From Paucidesulfovibrio sp036541255 (GTDB lineage Bacteria; Desulfobacterota; Desulfovibrionia; Desulfovibrionales; Desulfovibrionaceae), in the NCBI GenBank assembly GCA_036541255.1, contig JAZHDD010000042.1:1-64000 (forward strand): a DNA stretch of 64,000 nt, given 5' to 3'. Of the stretch, positions 1 to 7,132 are shown piece after piece. The position numbers were made by a program, and so were the translations under genes. Every line of letters begins with the position of its first letter. The first letter of the stretch is position 1. The notes under the pieces were generated by a model. It saw nothing but the letters and a program-made list of their open reading frames with translations. It had not been told where the DNA came from and ran no database searches.

Positions 1-165
1 CAGAGCGTGCCGCGCGCCATACAATTGCGCCAGTGCGCCATTTTCTGCCTTGCGGACGAGGAATACGGTTCGCGGGTCGCCCAGGGGCTGGGATTGGATG
101 TCGGGGAAGTGAAGCGGCTTGCCGCAATGACGCAGGAACAGCGGCTGGCGGCCACGCCTTTGTAA
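1..165 (+). CDS. Catalase, C-terminal end (partial)
   Basis: Only the last 54 codons of the gene are in the window, read in frame 1 and closed by TAA at 163-165. The residues include an I-Q-L-R-Q-x3-F segment followed by A-D-E-E-Y-G-S-R-V-A-x-G-L-G-L, which matches the C-terminal end of small-subunit heme catalases, where this helical tail follows the heme barrel. Catalase would disproportionate hydrogen peroxide in the cytoplasm or periplasm, which is useful to an air-exposed anaerobe. The heme-binding and catalytic residues lie upstream of the window, so activity cannot be judged. A strong terminator follows 20 bases after the stop, so this is the last gene of its transcript. The family call rests on the short tail alone. 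Confidence 0.7.
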   Translation, partial: QSVPRAIQLRQCAIFCLADEEYGSRVAQGLGLDVGEVKRLAAMTQEQRLAATPL

Positions 166-184
166 TATTGTTTGGTCCATGATC

Positions 185-222
185 AAGCCCCCCTGCCGTC
201 AAGCGGCAGGGGGGCTTTGTTT
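185..222 (+). terminator. Rho-independent terminator after the catalase gene
   Basis: A perfect 14-bp stem (185-198 with 204-217), G/C-rich with six consecutive C:G pairs, closes a 5-base loop and is followed by a T-rich stretch. The A-A-G at the start of the stem pairs with C-T-T at the end, so it could also act weakly on the minus strand for the chemoreceptor gene whose stop lies at 256. Confidence 0.9.
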
Positions 223-255
223 ATTCCCAACTCAAATGGCCGGAGAATCCAGGTG

Positions 256-2538
256 TCACCAGGCCGTAAAACCGTCGTCCGAGTCCTGGGCATACTCATC
301 CTGGGCAGAGGGCAGGGCATGTCTCTGAGAACTTTGCGGCAAGGCTTGCCCTGGATTTTGCTTGGCCAACCGGAACCGGGCCACCGCGCTCTTGAGCAGT
401 TCGGCCTGCCCGTTCAGCTCTTCCGCGGCCGCTGCTGTTTCCTCTGCACTGGCCGTATTTTGATGCGTGACCAGCTCGATCTGGGTCAGGCCGTTGTTGA
501 CCTGCCGGATGCCTTCAGCCTGATGCGAGCTGGCGTCGGCAATGTCCTTGGTGATGGACGCGGCCTTGCCCACGGCTTCGGCAATGGCCTGAAGTTGTTC
601 TGCCGTGCGGTCCGAGACCTTGGAGCCATCCTGGACCTGCTTGATGGACCCTTCGATGAGCCCGGCGGTTTCCCGAGCGGCCTTGGCGCTGCGTCCCGCA
701 AGATTCCGGACTTCCTCGGCCACCACGGCGAATCCCTTGCCATGGCTGCCTGCACGGGCAGCTTCCACAGCCGCGTTCAGGGCCAGCAGATTGGTTTGGA
801 AGGCGATTTCGTCAACCACTTTGATGATGCTGCCGATGTTCTGGCTTGTCTTGTTGATCTCCTCCATGGCCTTGAGCATCTGGCGCATTTCCTCGTTGCC
901 GGTGGATGCGCCTTCGCTGGCCTTGGAGGTGTGCTCACGGGCAATCGCTGCCTGTTCCGCATTGGTTTCGGTCCGTGATCCGATATCCGTGAGCGAGCTG
1001 GTGATTTGCTGGAGTGAGCTGGCCTGCTCAGTGGCTCCCTGGGACAGGGCCTGGGTCGCGGAGGACACTTCGCTGGAACTGGCCGCAATATTTTCCGCAG
1101 CGCGGCGAATTTCACGCACAAGGTCCTGCAGACCGACAAGCATATCGTGTAACGCCAGACCGAGGTCGTCGTTTTCCGAAGCCAGATGGACCTCCACGTT
1201 CAGGTCGCCTTCGGCAATGGCACGCGCCAGTGCCGCCTTTTCCCGTTGTGTGGTCAGCAACCGGGCTGCGCTACGGGCCAGATCACCGATTTCATCGCCT
1301 CGGAGCAGAAGCCTTTCATCCGGGTCCTGGCGAGTGTCCCCACAGGCCACGGCTTCGAGTCTGGCCGCTGTTTCACGTACAGGTCGACTGAGAGAGCGGG
1401 CAAAATACGCACTCACGGCAACGCCGAGGATTGCCACCACGGCGGAAAGGAGCAACACCCAGAAGCGCATGCTGGACAGTTCGTTGTTGACGCTTTCCAG
1501 CGTGTCTGTGAAGTCGCTCAGATCAGCCGTGGAAACCACGATCCAATCCCAGGGCTTGTAAAGCGAGGACGCGGAGATGCGTTCCACAGGCGCATTGCCC
1601 TTGGCTTTTTGCTGGAGGTAGCGAAGAACTGCAGGGTCCTGACCGCGCGGAGTGGCCGCGGCAATCAATTCCGCGAAAATATCCCTTCCTGCTGCGTCGG
1701 TTTCTCCGGTGGCCTGTTTGCCGATAAGCGTTTCATCGCGCTGGACCACGATTTTTCCCTTATCCCTGCCTTCCGCACCGAGAATGGTTACGGAGCCGGA
1801 CTTGCCGACCTTGCGCTGCGTGATGGCTTCGATAAGCGCTTTGATTCCTGTCTGCTGGATGCCGACATACAATGCGCCGATGACCTGTCCGCTTGCGTCC
1901 TTGATCGGCTCGTAAACAGTGAGATACCAGTCATTGACCACATAGGCGCGGCCACGGAATGTCTCGCCGCGGAGCAGGGTTTGGGTCACGGGGCTGTCAC
2001 TTGGAATGTAAGTGCCCACAGCCCTGTTCCCGTCGAGTTTTTTTACGCTGGTTGCGACACGCAGCATGTCGCCTTTCTGGTTCATGCGTTGAAAAATGGT
2101 GCAGGTGGAGTTCACCAGGCTTGTGAGTTCGTCCACGACAGGGCTGGGCACGTCAAAACTGGTGGTATGCCCCAGCCATACATCCCCGAGCATGAAACGG
2201 GGAATTTCGATGTTGCCCCCTTCCTTGCTGACTTGGTTGATGGCGTTCCAGTTTTCTGTTTCCAGGGCCAGATGTGGTGATCCGTGTTCATTGAGCAATC
2301 TTCGAGCCGTGTTCAGCTGCCCTTCCAGTTCCCGCAACAGGGTCTGGTTTTGGGTTTCCAGGAGGTTGAGGATGTCATTGTTCGCTCCGGCAACCTCTTT
2401 GGCTATTTGCTCGCCCAGAAGGGCTTCCATGCTGTCACCAAGTTGGGCTTGCCTCATGAGCATGACGCTCAGAACACAGATTGCCGTAGCGAGAACCAGA
2501 CCTGCTCCGAGAAGGATGACTTTGCTTCCGATTTTCAT
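256..2538 (-). CDS. Methyl-accepting chemotaxis protein with large periplasmic Cache-type sensor
   Basis: A transmembrane chemoreceptor of 760 residues. The first membrane helix is at about residues 6-28, followed by a periplasmic region of about 300 residues with Cache-like features (a Y-x-P-S-D-S-P-V segment near 178 and a Y-E-P-I-x-D segment near 208), then a second helix near 357-379. A HAMP domain follows, and the cytoplasmic signalling domain carries the conserved hairpin tip V-D-E-I-A-F-Q-T-N-L-L-A-L-N-A-A-V-E near 577. The tail ends in G-F-T-A-W, which fits the aromatic-x-x-aromatic pentapeptide used to tether CheR/CheB. The ATG at 2538 is preferred because GGAG lies seven bases upstream; a TTG two codons earlier is less likely. 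It stands alone, divergent from thrS. The ligand is unknown; Cache_3/Cache_2-type receptors commonly bind small organic acids. Confidence 0.92.
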   Translation of the reverse strand: MKIGSKVILLGAGLVLATAICVLSVMLMRQAQLGDSMEALLGEQIAKEVAGANNDILNLLETQNQTLLRELEGQLNTARRLLNEHGSPHLALETENWNAINQVSKEGGNIEIPRFMLGDVWLGHTTSFDVPSPVVDELTSLVNSTCTIFQRMNQKGDMLRVATSVKKLDGNRAVGTYIPSDSPVTQTLLRGETFRGRAYVVNDWYLTVYEPIKDASGQVIGALYVGIQQTGIKALIEAITQRKVGKSGSVTILGAEGRDKGKIVVQRDETLIGKQATGETDAAGRDIFAELIAAATPRGQDPAVLRYLQQKAKGNAPVERISASSLYKPWDWIVVSTADLSDFTDTLESVNNELSSMRFWVLLLSAVVAILGVAVSAYFARSLSRPVRETAARLEAVACGDTRQDPDERLLLRGDEIGDLARSAARLLTTQREKAALARAIAEGDLNVEVHLASENDDLGLALHDMLVGLQDLVREIRRAAENIAASSSEVSSATQALSQGATEQASSLQQITSSLTDIGSRTETNAEQAAIAREHTSKASEGASTGNEEMRQMLKAMEEINKTSQNIGSIIKVVDEIAFQTNLLALNAAVEAARAGSHGKGFAVVAEEVRNLAGRSAKAARETAGLIEGSIKQVQDGSKVSDRTAEQLQAIAEAVGKAASITKDIADASSHQAEGIRQVNNGLTQIELVTHQNTASAEETAAAAEELNGQAELLKSAVARFRLAKQNPGQALPQSSQRHALPSAQDEYAQDSDDGFTAW

Positions 2539-2859
2539 AACCAATCTCCGTGGTTAAGCTGTATCTCGGTAGTCCCGACCGTCAGTCGCGTGTGAATAAA
2601 ATAATAACAAGGAGAGGACTGGATTCCTTGTGTTAGTATAGTTCTATCAATTTTACCCTGTGTGTTCAAGGGGGCGCGATGTAACTGTCTGAAAGGAAAA
2701 TATTTTTAAGCGAAATGTATTGTATGGTGCTGAGTTCTTGACATCCGCAGGCCATACGTTTAACACGTTTCCTCTTTGGGAGCGTCTTGCTTAAAGCAAT
2801 GAAGAGCGCGTAGAATAAACAGATTTGGTGCAATACGGCCACTGGCCGGGAGAGTTGAC
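2539..2859. other. Divergent intergenic region between chemoreceptor and thrS
   Basis: 321 bases without a gene. It must hold the promoters of both flanking transcription units. On the plus strand a TTGACA at 2738-2743 is followed after 17 bases by TAACAC, a plausible but weak -10. On the minus strand a TATACT-like hexamer lies near 2635-2640 without a convincing -35. A lone GTCTGA is present at 2687-2692. No RNA gene or strong hairpin was seen. Confidence 0.6.
2738..2766 (+). promoter_or_regulatory. Candidate sigma-70 promoter of the thrS operon
   Basis: A perfect TTGACA -35 hexamer (2738-2743) with a 17-base spacer to TAACAC (2761-2766), which matches the -10 consensus at three of six positions. 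It sits about 95 bases before the thrS start, leaving room for a leader. No T-box-like structure was recognised in that leader. Confidence 0.4.
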
Positions 2860-4818
2860 GTGCAGATCGAAGTGAACGGACAAATGGTGGAAGCCAAGGC
2901 CGGAGCCCCCTGCGGAGATGTGCTCCAGGAAAGCCTGTCCAAAAAACAGTTCAAGAATACAGTCGTTTGCCGTTGTGGCGACGCCCTTCTGGACCTGACC
3001 TCGCCCTTGCCCGAAGACTGTCGAACCCTTGAGCCCGTCTTCGCGGACAGCGAAGAGGGCCTGGACATCATCCGCCATTCCGCTGCGCACCTCATGGCCG
3101 AGGCCGTGAAAAAGCTCTTTCCCGAGGTTAAGGTCACCATTGGTCCGGCCATCGAAAACGGTTTCTACTACGACTTCGATTTCGAGCGCGCTTTTACGCC
3201 CGAAGATTTGGAGCAAATCGAAGCTGAAATGGAGCGGTCCGTAGGTGCGGACAAGCTCTTCTCCCGTAGCGAGATGAGCAGGGACGAGGCCAAGGCTTTC
3301 TTTGCAGCCCAAGGCGAGACCTACAAAGGCGAAATTATTGACGATCTCGGTGCAGAGCGCTATTCCATATATAAACATGGCGAATTTACCGACCTCTGCC
3401 GCGGGCCCCATGTGCCACGCACCGGCCTGATCAAGGCCTTTAAGCTGCTTTCCGTGGCGGGCGCATACTGGCGCGGCGACGAAAAGAACAAGCAGTTGCA
3501 ACGGATTTACGGCACGGCCTGGGCCAACCCCAAGCAGCTCAAGCAGTACCTGGACCGCCTGGAAGAAGCCAAGAAACGCGACCATCGCAAGCTCGGCACT
3601 CAGCTGGACCTGTTTTCGATCCACGAGGACGTGGGCGGGGGGATGATCCTCTGGCATCCCAAGGGCGCATTGGTGCGGGCCATCCTTGAGGATTTCGAAA
3701 AGAAGGAACACCTCAAGCGCGGCTACCAGCTGGTGCAGGGGCCCCTGATCCTCAAGCGGGAGCTGTGGGAAAAGTCCGGTCACTATGACAACTACCGTGA
3801 AAACATGTATTTCACGGAGATCGACGAGCAGGCCTACGGCATCAAGCCCATGAACTGTCTCGCGCATATGCTGATCTACAAGTCGCGCTTGCGCAGTTAT
3901 CGCGACTTGCCCATCCGCTATTTCGAGCACGGTATTGTACACCGCCATGAGAAATCCGGCGTGTTGCACGGACTGTTGCGCGTGCGTTCCTTCACTCAGG
4001 ACGATGCCCATCTGCTCTGTCGCCCGGATCAGCTTCAGCAGGAAATCATCGGCGTGGCGCAGTTCGTCAAAGATGTCATGGAAATGTTCGGATTTGATTT
4101 CGAGGCGGAAATTTCCACGCGTCCCGAGAAGTCCATTGGCTCGGACGAGGACTGGGAACGCGCTACCGAAGCCCTGAAAAACGCTTTGGACGCCATGGGT
4201 TGGGCCTACGATATCAATGAGGGCGACGGCGCTTTCTATGGCCCCAAAATCGACATCATCATCAAGGACGCTCTGGCGCGTCGTTGGCAATGCGCCACGA
4301 TCCAGTGTGATTTTACCTTGCCAGATCGTTTCGACTTGGTATATGTGGGCGAAGACGGAGAACGCCACCGTCCGGTCATGCTGCACAGGGTGATCCTGGG
4401 ATCCCTGGAAAGATTCCTCGGCGTGCTCATCGAGCACTTTGCCGGGGCTTTTCCTGTCTGGCTTGCTCCAGTTCAGGCGCGAGTCTTGACCGTAACGGAT
4501 GCGCAGAATGAGTTCGCCGGCAAGGTCCGTGACTATCTCGTGAGTCGAGGTATTCGGGCCGAGGCCGATCTCAGGAATGAGAAGCTCGGCTACAAGGTGC
4601 GGGAAGCCCAAATGGAAAAAATCCCGTACATGCTGGTTGTCGGCGACAAGGAAGTGGAAGCCGGGGCCGTCAACGTTCGCTGGCGCGACGGAGATGATCC
4701 CGGAATGATGGCATATGAGGACGCTGCGGAGCTGATTCTTTCCGCAGCTTGTGAGCCGTTCCAACGAGGAGGGATGAGTTATAGCTTTTCGACGACAGGA
4801 TCGCCGCATACCGCGTAA
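2860..4818 (+). CDS. thrS: Threonyl-tRNA synthetase
   Basis: Charges tRNA-Thr with threonine in the cytoplasm. The 652 residues show the family order: N-terminal TGS domain (about 1-62), editing domain with the H-S-A-A-H zinc-type motif near residue 73, then the class II catalytic core with R-Y-F-E-H-G-x-V-H-R (motif 2) and the zinc-ligand region P-M-N-C-L, and a C-terminal anticodon-binding domain. Length is normal for bacterial ThrS. The start is a GTG at 2860 giving M-Q-I-E-V-N-G, which aligns with the usual start of the TGS domain. It is the first gene of the thrS-infC-rpmI-rplT-pheS-pheT operon, a standard bacterial arrangement. Its last 13 codons overlap the infC start, which suggests translational coupling. 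Confidence 0.97.
   Translation: MQIEVNGQMVEAKAGAPCGDVLQESLSKKQFKNTVVCRCGDALLDLTSPLPEDCRTLEPVFADSEEGLDIIRHSAAHLMAEAVKKLFPEVKVTIGPAIENGFYYDFDFERAFTPEDLEQIEAEMERSVGADKLFSRSEMSRDEAKAFFAAQGETYKGEIIDDLGAERYSIYKHGEFTDLCRGPHVPRTGLIKAFKLLSVAGAYWRGDEKNKQLQRIYGTAWANPKQLKQYLDRLEEAKKRDHRKLGTQLDLFSIHEDVGGGMILWHPKGALVRAILEDFEKKEHLKRGYQLVQGPLILKRELWEKSGHYDNYRENMYFTEIDEQAYGIKPMNCLAHMLIYKSRLRSYRDLPIRYFEHGIVHRHEKSGVLHGLLRVRSFTQDDAHLLCRPDQLQQEIIGVAQFVKDVMEMFGFDFEAEISTRPEKSIGSDEDWERATEALKNALDAMGWAYDINEGDGAFYGPKIDIIIKDALARRWQCATIQCDFTLPDRFDLVYVGEDGERHRPVMLHRVILGSLERFLGVLIEHFAGAFPVWLAPVQARVLTVTDAQNEFAGKVRDYLVSRGIRAEADLRNEKLGYKVREAQMEKIPYMLVVGDKEVEAGAVNVRWRDGDDPGMMAYEDAAELILSAACEPFQRGGMSYSFSTTGSPHTA
4767..4772 (+). 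promoter_or_regulatory. Shine-Dalgarno that sets the AUA start of infC
   Basis: A perfect AGGAGG at 4767-4772, eight bases before ATA at 4781. There is no ATG, GTG or TTG in the infC frame between the in-frame TGA at 4775 and the GTG at 4868, which lies inside conserved IF-3 sequence. This ribosome site therefore points to ATA at 4781 as initiation codon. The nearby ATG at 4774 is in the thrS frame. Confidence 0.75.
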
Positions 4819-5329
4819 GGATGACGGCGTCCGCCGCAACGAGCGGATTAGGATTCCTCAGGTTCGTGTGGTTGACGAAGAGGGCGAACAGCTCGGCGTC
4901 ATCCCCACGCAGGAAGCCCTGGCCATTGCCCGAGAAAGAGGTTTGGACCTCGTGGAGGTCGCCGCTACTGCCGATCCTCCTGTCTGCAGAATTATGGACT
5001 ATGGCAAGTTCAAGTACCAGCAGCAGAAACGGCAGCAGGAAGCGAAGAAGAAGCAGACGGTCATTCAGATCAAGGAAGTCAAATTCCGCCCCAAAACGGA
5101 TGATCATGACTACCAGACCAAGCTTCGGAGCATAATTAAATTTCTGGACAAGGGTGACCGCTGCAAAGTGACGGTATTCTTCCGGGGACGCGAGATCGTG
5201 CATAAGGATCGCGGTCTTATGGTTCTGGAAAGAGTCGTCGAGGACACCAAAGAGATTGCTCGCATGGAACAGCCGCCCTCTGCTGAGGGACGGACCATGA
5301 CCATGCTGCTTTCTCCCACAAAGAAATAA
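4781..5329 (+). CDS. infC: Translation initiation factor IF-3, AUA start codon
   Basis: Binds the 30S subunit, blocks subunit joining and proofreads start codon choice. Read from ATA at 4781 the protein is 182 residues, the normal IF-3 length, beginning A-F-R-R-Q-D-R-R and then the conserved R-R-N-E-R-I-R-I-P-Q-V-R stretch. Starting at the GTG of 4868 would remove this conserved N-terminal tail. The body has the typical D-Y-G-K-F-K-Y-Q-Q motif and the linker rich in Lys/Glu, then the C-terminal domain. IF-3 genes in many bacteria use non-standard start codons (AUU in E. coli), which IF-3 itself discriminates against and so represses its own synthesis; AUA would serve the same purpose. The gene overlaps the last 38 bases of thrS. 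Confidence 0.9.
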   Translation: MAFRRQDRRIPRKDDGVRRNERIRIPQVRVVDEEGEQLGVIPTQEALAIARERGLDLVEVAATADPPVCRIMDYGKFKYQQQKRQQEAKKKQTVIQIKEVKFRPKTDDHDYQTKLRSIIKFLDKGDRCKVTVFFRGREIVHKDRGLMVLERVVEDTKEIARMEQPPSAEGRTMTMLLSPTKK

Positions 5330-5410
5330 GCTTTCCGCGGCCTAGCCGTGGTTGACTGGAAATGAAGCGATTAATGATCCGGGCCATGCCTGGCATCTGA
5401 GGAGGATGAC

Positions 5411-5608
5411 ATGCCTAAGATGAAGACCAACCGCAGCGCTGCCAAGCGTTTCGAGAAGACAGGAAGCGGCAAGTTCCGCCGTCGCAGGAAAAACCTGCGC
5501 CACATCCTGACCAAGAAGAACGCCAAGCGGAAGCGTCGTTTGGGACAGTCCGCCCTAGTGGATTCCACCAACGAAGCGGCTGTCAAACGTCTGATGCCTT
5601 ACGCGTAG
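5411..5608 (+). CDS. rpmI: 50S ribosomal protein L35 (bL35)
   Basis: A 65-residue, strongly basic ribosomal protein starting M-P-K-M-K-T-N-R-S-A-A-K-R-F, the universal L35 N-terminus. Its length is the family norm. GAGGAGG lies eight bases before the ATG. The 81-base leader after infC includes a short imperfect hairpin (CCGCGG with CCGTGG near 5336-5352). In other bacteria the rpmI-rplT pair is repressed by L20 binding in this region; whether that holds here is not visible. Confidence 0.97.
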   Translation: MPKMKTNRSAAKRFEKTGSGKFRRRRKNLRHILTKKNAKRKRRLGQSALVDSTNEAAVKRLMPYA

Positions 5609-5703
5609 GGCCGTTGGGCCGACGCGGTTTTTTGAGTGACCATAACACGTCCACCTGTCCATGCCCCCAAAGGCGGGCCAGGTACGAAGCGATGGAGGCT
5701 TAA

Positions 5704-6057
5704 ATGAGAGTGAAGAGAGGCGTGGCTGCCCGTCGGCGCCACAAGAAATATTTGAAGATGGCCAAGGGCTACCGCGGAGCGGGCAGTCGTCTGTACCGTA
5801 CCGCGCGGGAGCGCGTGGAAAAAGCCCTGTGCATGGCTTTCCGCGGCCGCAAAGAGCGCAAGCGCGAATTCCGCAAGCTGTGGATCATCCGTATCAATGC
5901 CGCTGCCCGTCTGCACGGCCTGTCCTACAGCAAGTTCATCAACGGCCTGAAGATCGCCGGTATTGAGCTGAACCGTAAAGTCCTGGCCGATATGGCCGTT
6001 CGTGACAAGGACGTGTTCGCCAAGGTTGCCGCCCAGGCCAAAGCCCAGCTGAGCTAA
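5704..6057 (+). CDS. rplT: 50S ribosomal protein L20 (bL20)
   Basis: 117 residues, starting M-R-V-K-R-G-V-A-A-R-R-R-H-K-K, the standard L20 N-terminus. L20 is needed for early assembly of the 50S subunit and in many bacteria also represses translation of its own operon. The length is normal and the protein is highly basic. A ribosome site (ATGGAGG) lies six bases before the ATG. The 95-base gap after rpmI holds a weak stem followed by six T residues near 5625-5630, which could attenuate but is not a convincing terminator. pheS begins two bases after its stop. Confidence 0.97.
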   Translation: MRVKRGVAARRRHKKYLKMAKGYRGAGSRLYRTARERVEKALCMAFRGRKERKREFRKLWIIRINAAARLHGLSYSKFINGLKIAGIELNRKVLADMAVRDKDVFAKVAAQAKAQLS

Positions 6058-6058
6058 A

Positions 6059-7111
6059 ATGTCCATCGACCTGCAGTCCTTTATCAAAGGACTTGAGAGC
6101 CTGACCAGCGATTGCGAGCCGAAAGCTGGTCAGGCTTGCTCTTTGAAGGAAGTCGAAGAACTCAGGATCGAATTCCTGGGTCGCAAGGGAAAGCTTGCCG
6201 CAAGCATGGCCGATCTGCGCGATCTCTCCAACGAAGACAAGCCCGAAGCCGGAAAAAAGGCCAATGAAGTCAAGACGGCCCTCACGGAGCTTCTCGATGC
6301 GGCCCAGCACAAGCTGGAACGCGCCGAAGCCGAGGAAGGGCTTTCCCGCTTCGATCCCACTCTGCCTGGTCGCAAGCCCTGGGCCGGTTCGCTGCATCCC
6401 GTGACTCTGGTCATGGATGAAATATGCGACGTGTTCACGGGCCTGGGCTTTGAAGTGGTCTCCGGACCCGAAGTGGAGAACGACTGGAACAATTTCGAGG
6501 CCCTGAACATGCCGCCGGACCATCCGGCCAGAGACATGCAGGACACCCTCTATGTCTCGGACCGCATCCTGCTGCGCACGCACACCTCTTCGCTTCAGAT
6601 CCGCACCATGCGCGACCGCAAGCCTCCTGTGGCCGCCGTTGCGCCGGGGCGCGTCTATCGCCGCGACTCGGACATCACGCACACGCCCATGTTCCACCAG
6701 ATCGAAGGTTTTCTTGCGGACAAAAACGTGAGCATGGCCGATTTGCGCGGAACGCTCACCGCCTTTGTGCGCCAGTTGTTCGGCTCGTCGGTCAAGGTTC
6801 GTTTCCGTCCCAGCTTTTTCCCCTTTACCGAACCGTCAGCCGAAGCCGACATCTCTTGCTTCCTCTGCGGCGGCAAGGGAGAAAAGGACGGCTGCACCTG
6901 CCGGGTCTGCAAGGGCACTGGCTGGGTGGAGATTCTGGGCTGCGGCATGATCGACCCGAACGTGTTCCGGTCCGTGGGCTATGATCCCGAAGAAGTGCAG
7001 GGATTCGCTTTCGGTCTTGGCGTAGAGCGCGTGGCCATGCTCAAGTACGGCATCGGCGACCTGCGCATGTTCTTTGAGAACGACGTCCGCTTTCTTGAAC
7101 AATTCTGCTAA
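6059..7111 (+). CDS. pheS: Phenylalanyl-tRNA synthetase alpha subunit
   Basis: Catalytic alpha chain of the (alpha-beta)2 enzyme that charges tRNA-Phe. The 350 residues have an N-terminal coiled-coil arm (about 1-95), then the class II core with F-H-Q-I-E-G-F (about 218) and motif 3 G-F-A-F-G-L-G-V-E-R-V-A-M-L near 318. A cysteine-containing insertion (C-F-L-C-G-G-K-G, then C-T-C-R-V-C) lies between motif 2 and motif 3; such a four-cysteine loop resembles a zinc-binding knuckle and occurs in several bacterial PheS proteins. The ATG lies one base after the rplT stop, so translation is probably coupled. Confidence 0.96.
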   Translation: MSIDLQSFIKGLESLTSDCEPKAGQACSLKEVEELRIEFLGRKGKLAASMADLRDLSNEDKPEAGKKANEVKTALTELLDAAQHKLERAEAEEGLSRFDPTLPGRKPWAGSLHPVTLVMDEICDVFTGLGFEVVSGPEVENDWNNFEALNMPPDHPARDMQDTLYVSDRILLRTHTSSLQIRTMRDRKPPVAAVAPGRVYRRDSDITHTPMFHQIEGFLADKNVSMADLRGTLTAFVRQLFGSSVKVRFRPSFFPFTEPSAEADISCFLCGGKGEKDGCTCRVCKGTGWVEILGCGMIDPNVFRSVGYDPEEVQGFAFGLGVERVAMLKYGIGDLRMFFENDVRFLEQFC

Positions 7112-7132
7112 TCCCGCATTTTTGAGGCGCTT

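Noticed and set aside
2687..2692. GTCTGA near the first chemoreceptor as a third lactate-regulator site
   Set aside because: Only a half site; the second arm at the right distance is missing.
2791..4839. Long open frame of 682 codons opposite thrS
   Set aside because: It is the antisense shadow of the clear thrS gene; high G+C at third positions keeps the reverse frame open, and the product matches no family.
5609..5703. Terminator between rpmI and rplT
   Set aside because: A T-run is present but the stem before it is only three to four pairs; rplT needs readthrough in this operon.
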